A stretch of 64,000 nucleotides of DNA from Oscillatoriales cyanobacterium (GTDB lineage Bacteria; Cyanobacteriota; Cyanobacteriia; Cyanobacteriales; Microcoleaceae), in NCBI GenBank assembly GCA_004292955.1, contig RDXX01000011.1:233336-297335 (forward strand), given 5' to 3'. The notes under the pieces were generated by a model. The model was given only the letters and a program-made list of their open reading frames with translations, was not told where the DNA came from and made no database searches. Of this stretch, positions 63,952-64,000 are shown in pieces (within the stretch, counting starts at the first letter, position 1; every line of letters starts with the position of its first letter). The position numbers and the translations under genes were made by a program.

Positions 63952-64000
63952 TTGGTTGATGGGGAACTTAGGCGCATTGTTTGCTGAGCCTTTGTTCCCT

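Noticed and set aside
1-64000. Very frequent GCGATCGC/CGATCG words
   Set aside because: HIP1, a known highly iterated palindrome of cyanobacterial genomes; used only as a native-DNA marker.
1-64000. tRNA, rRNA or transposase genes
   Set aside because: None recognised by reading; a covariance-model scan would be needed to exclude small RNAs.

Overview
64-kb chromosomal window from a filamentous, Oscillatoriales-type cyanobacterium (HIP1-like GCGATCGC words throughout; beta-carboxysome and NDH-1 CO2-uptake genes). Left to right: a transmembrane Ser/Thr kinase with a periplasmic-binding domain; a MazEF-like pair; a CO2-uptake module (cupB-like, ndhD, ndhF) divergent from a complete ccmK-ccmK-ccmL-ccmM-ccmN-ccmO cluster; a housekeeping stretch (hemL, hisIE, upp, crtH, sipA, rbfA and others); an accessory segment at about 37-43 kb; and the ribosomal-protein/secY/adk/rpoA cluster through rplM-rpsI-rpmE-prfA. 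The most interesting candidate is a three-gene operon at 38531-41968. It encodes a thymidylate-synthase-like protein, a membrane-anchored dCTP-deaminase-fold protein whose catalytic motifs look degenerate, and a nucleoside-deoxyribosyltransferase-like domain fused in frame to a dCMP deaminase. A sharp composition change at the fusion point suggests a mosaic origin. This is a possible nucleotide-sensing or nucleotide-depletion (defense-like) system. Other notable items: a 116-bp MITE-like element with 19-bp terminal inverted repeats and a perfect 8-bp target duplication; palindromic repeat families, one copy of which supplies a stop codon; many unrelated intergenic tandem repeats that all have a 7-nt unit and interrupt the ribosomal operon; and an Uma2-family gene broken by one in-frame TGA. 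All family calls are by reading motifs; no database search was run.
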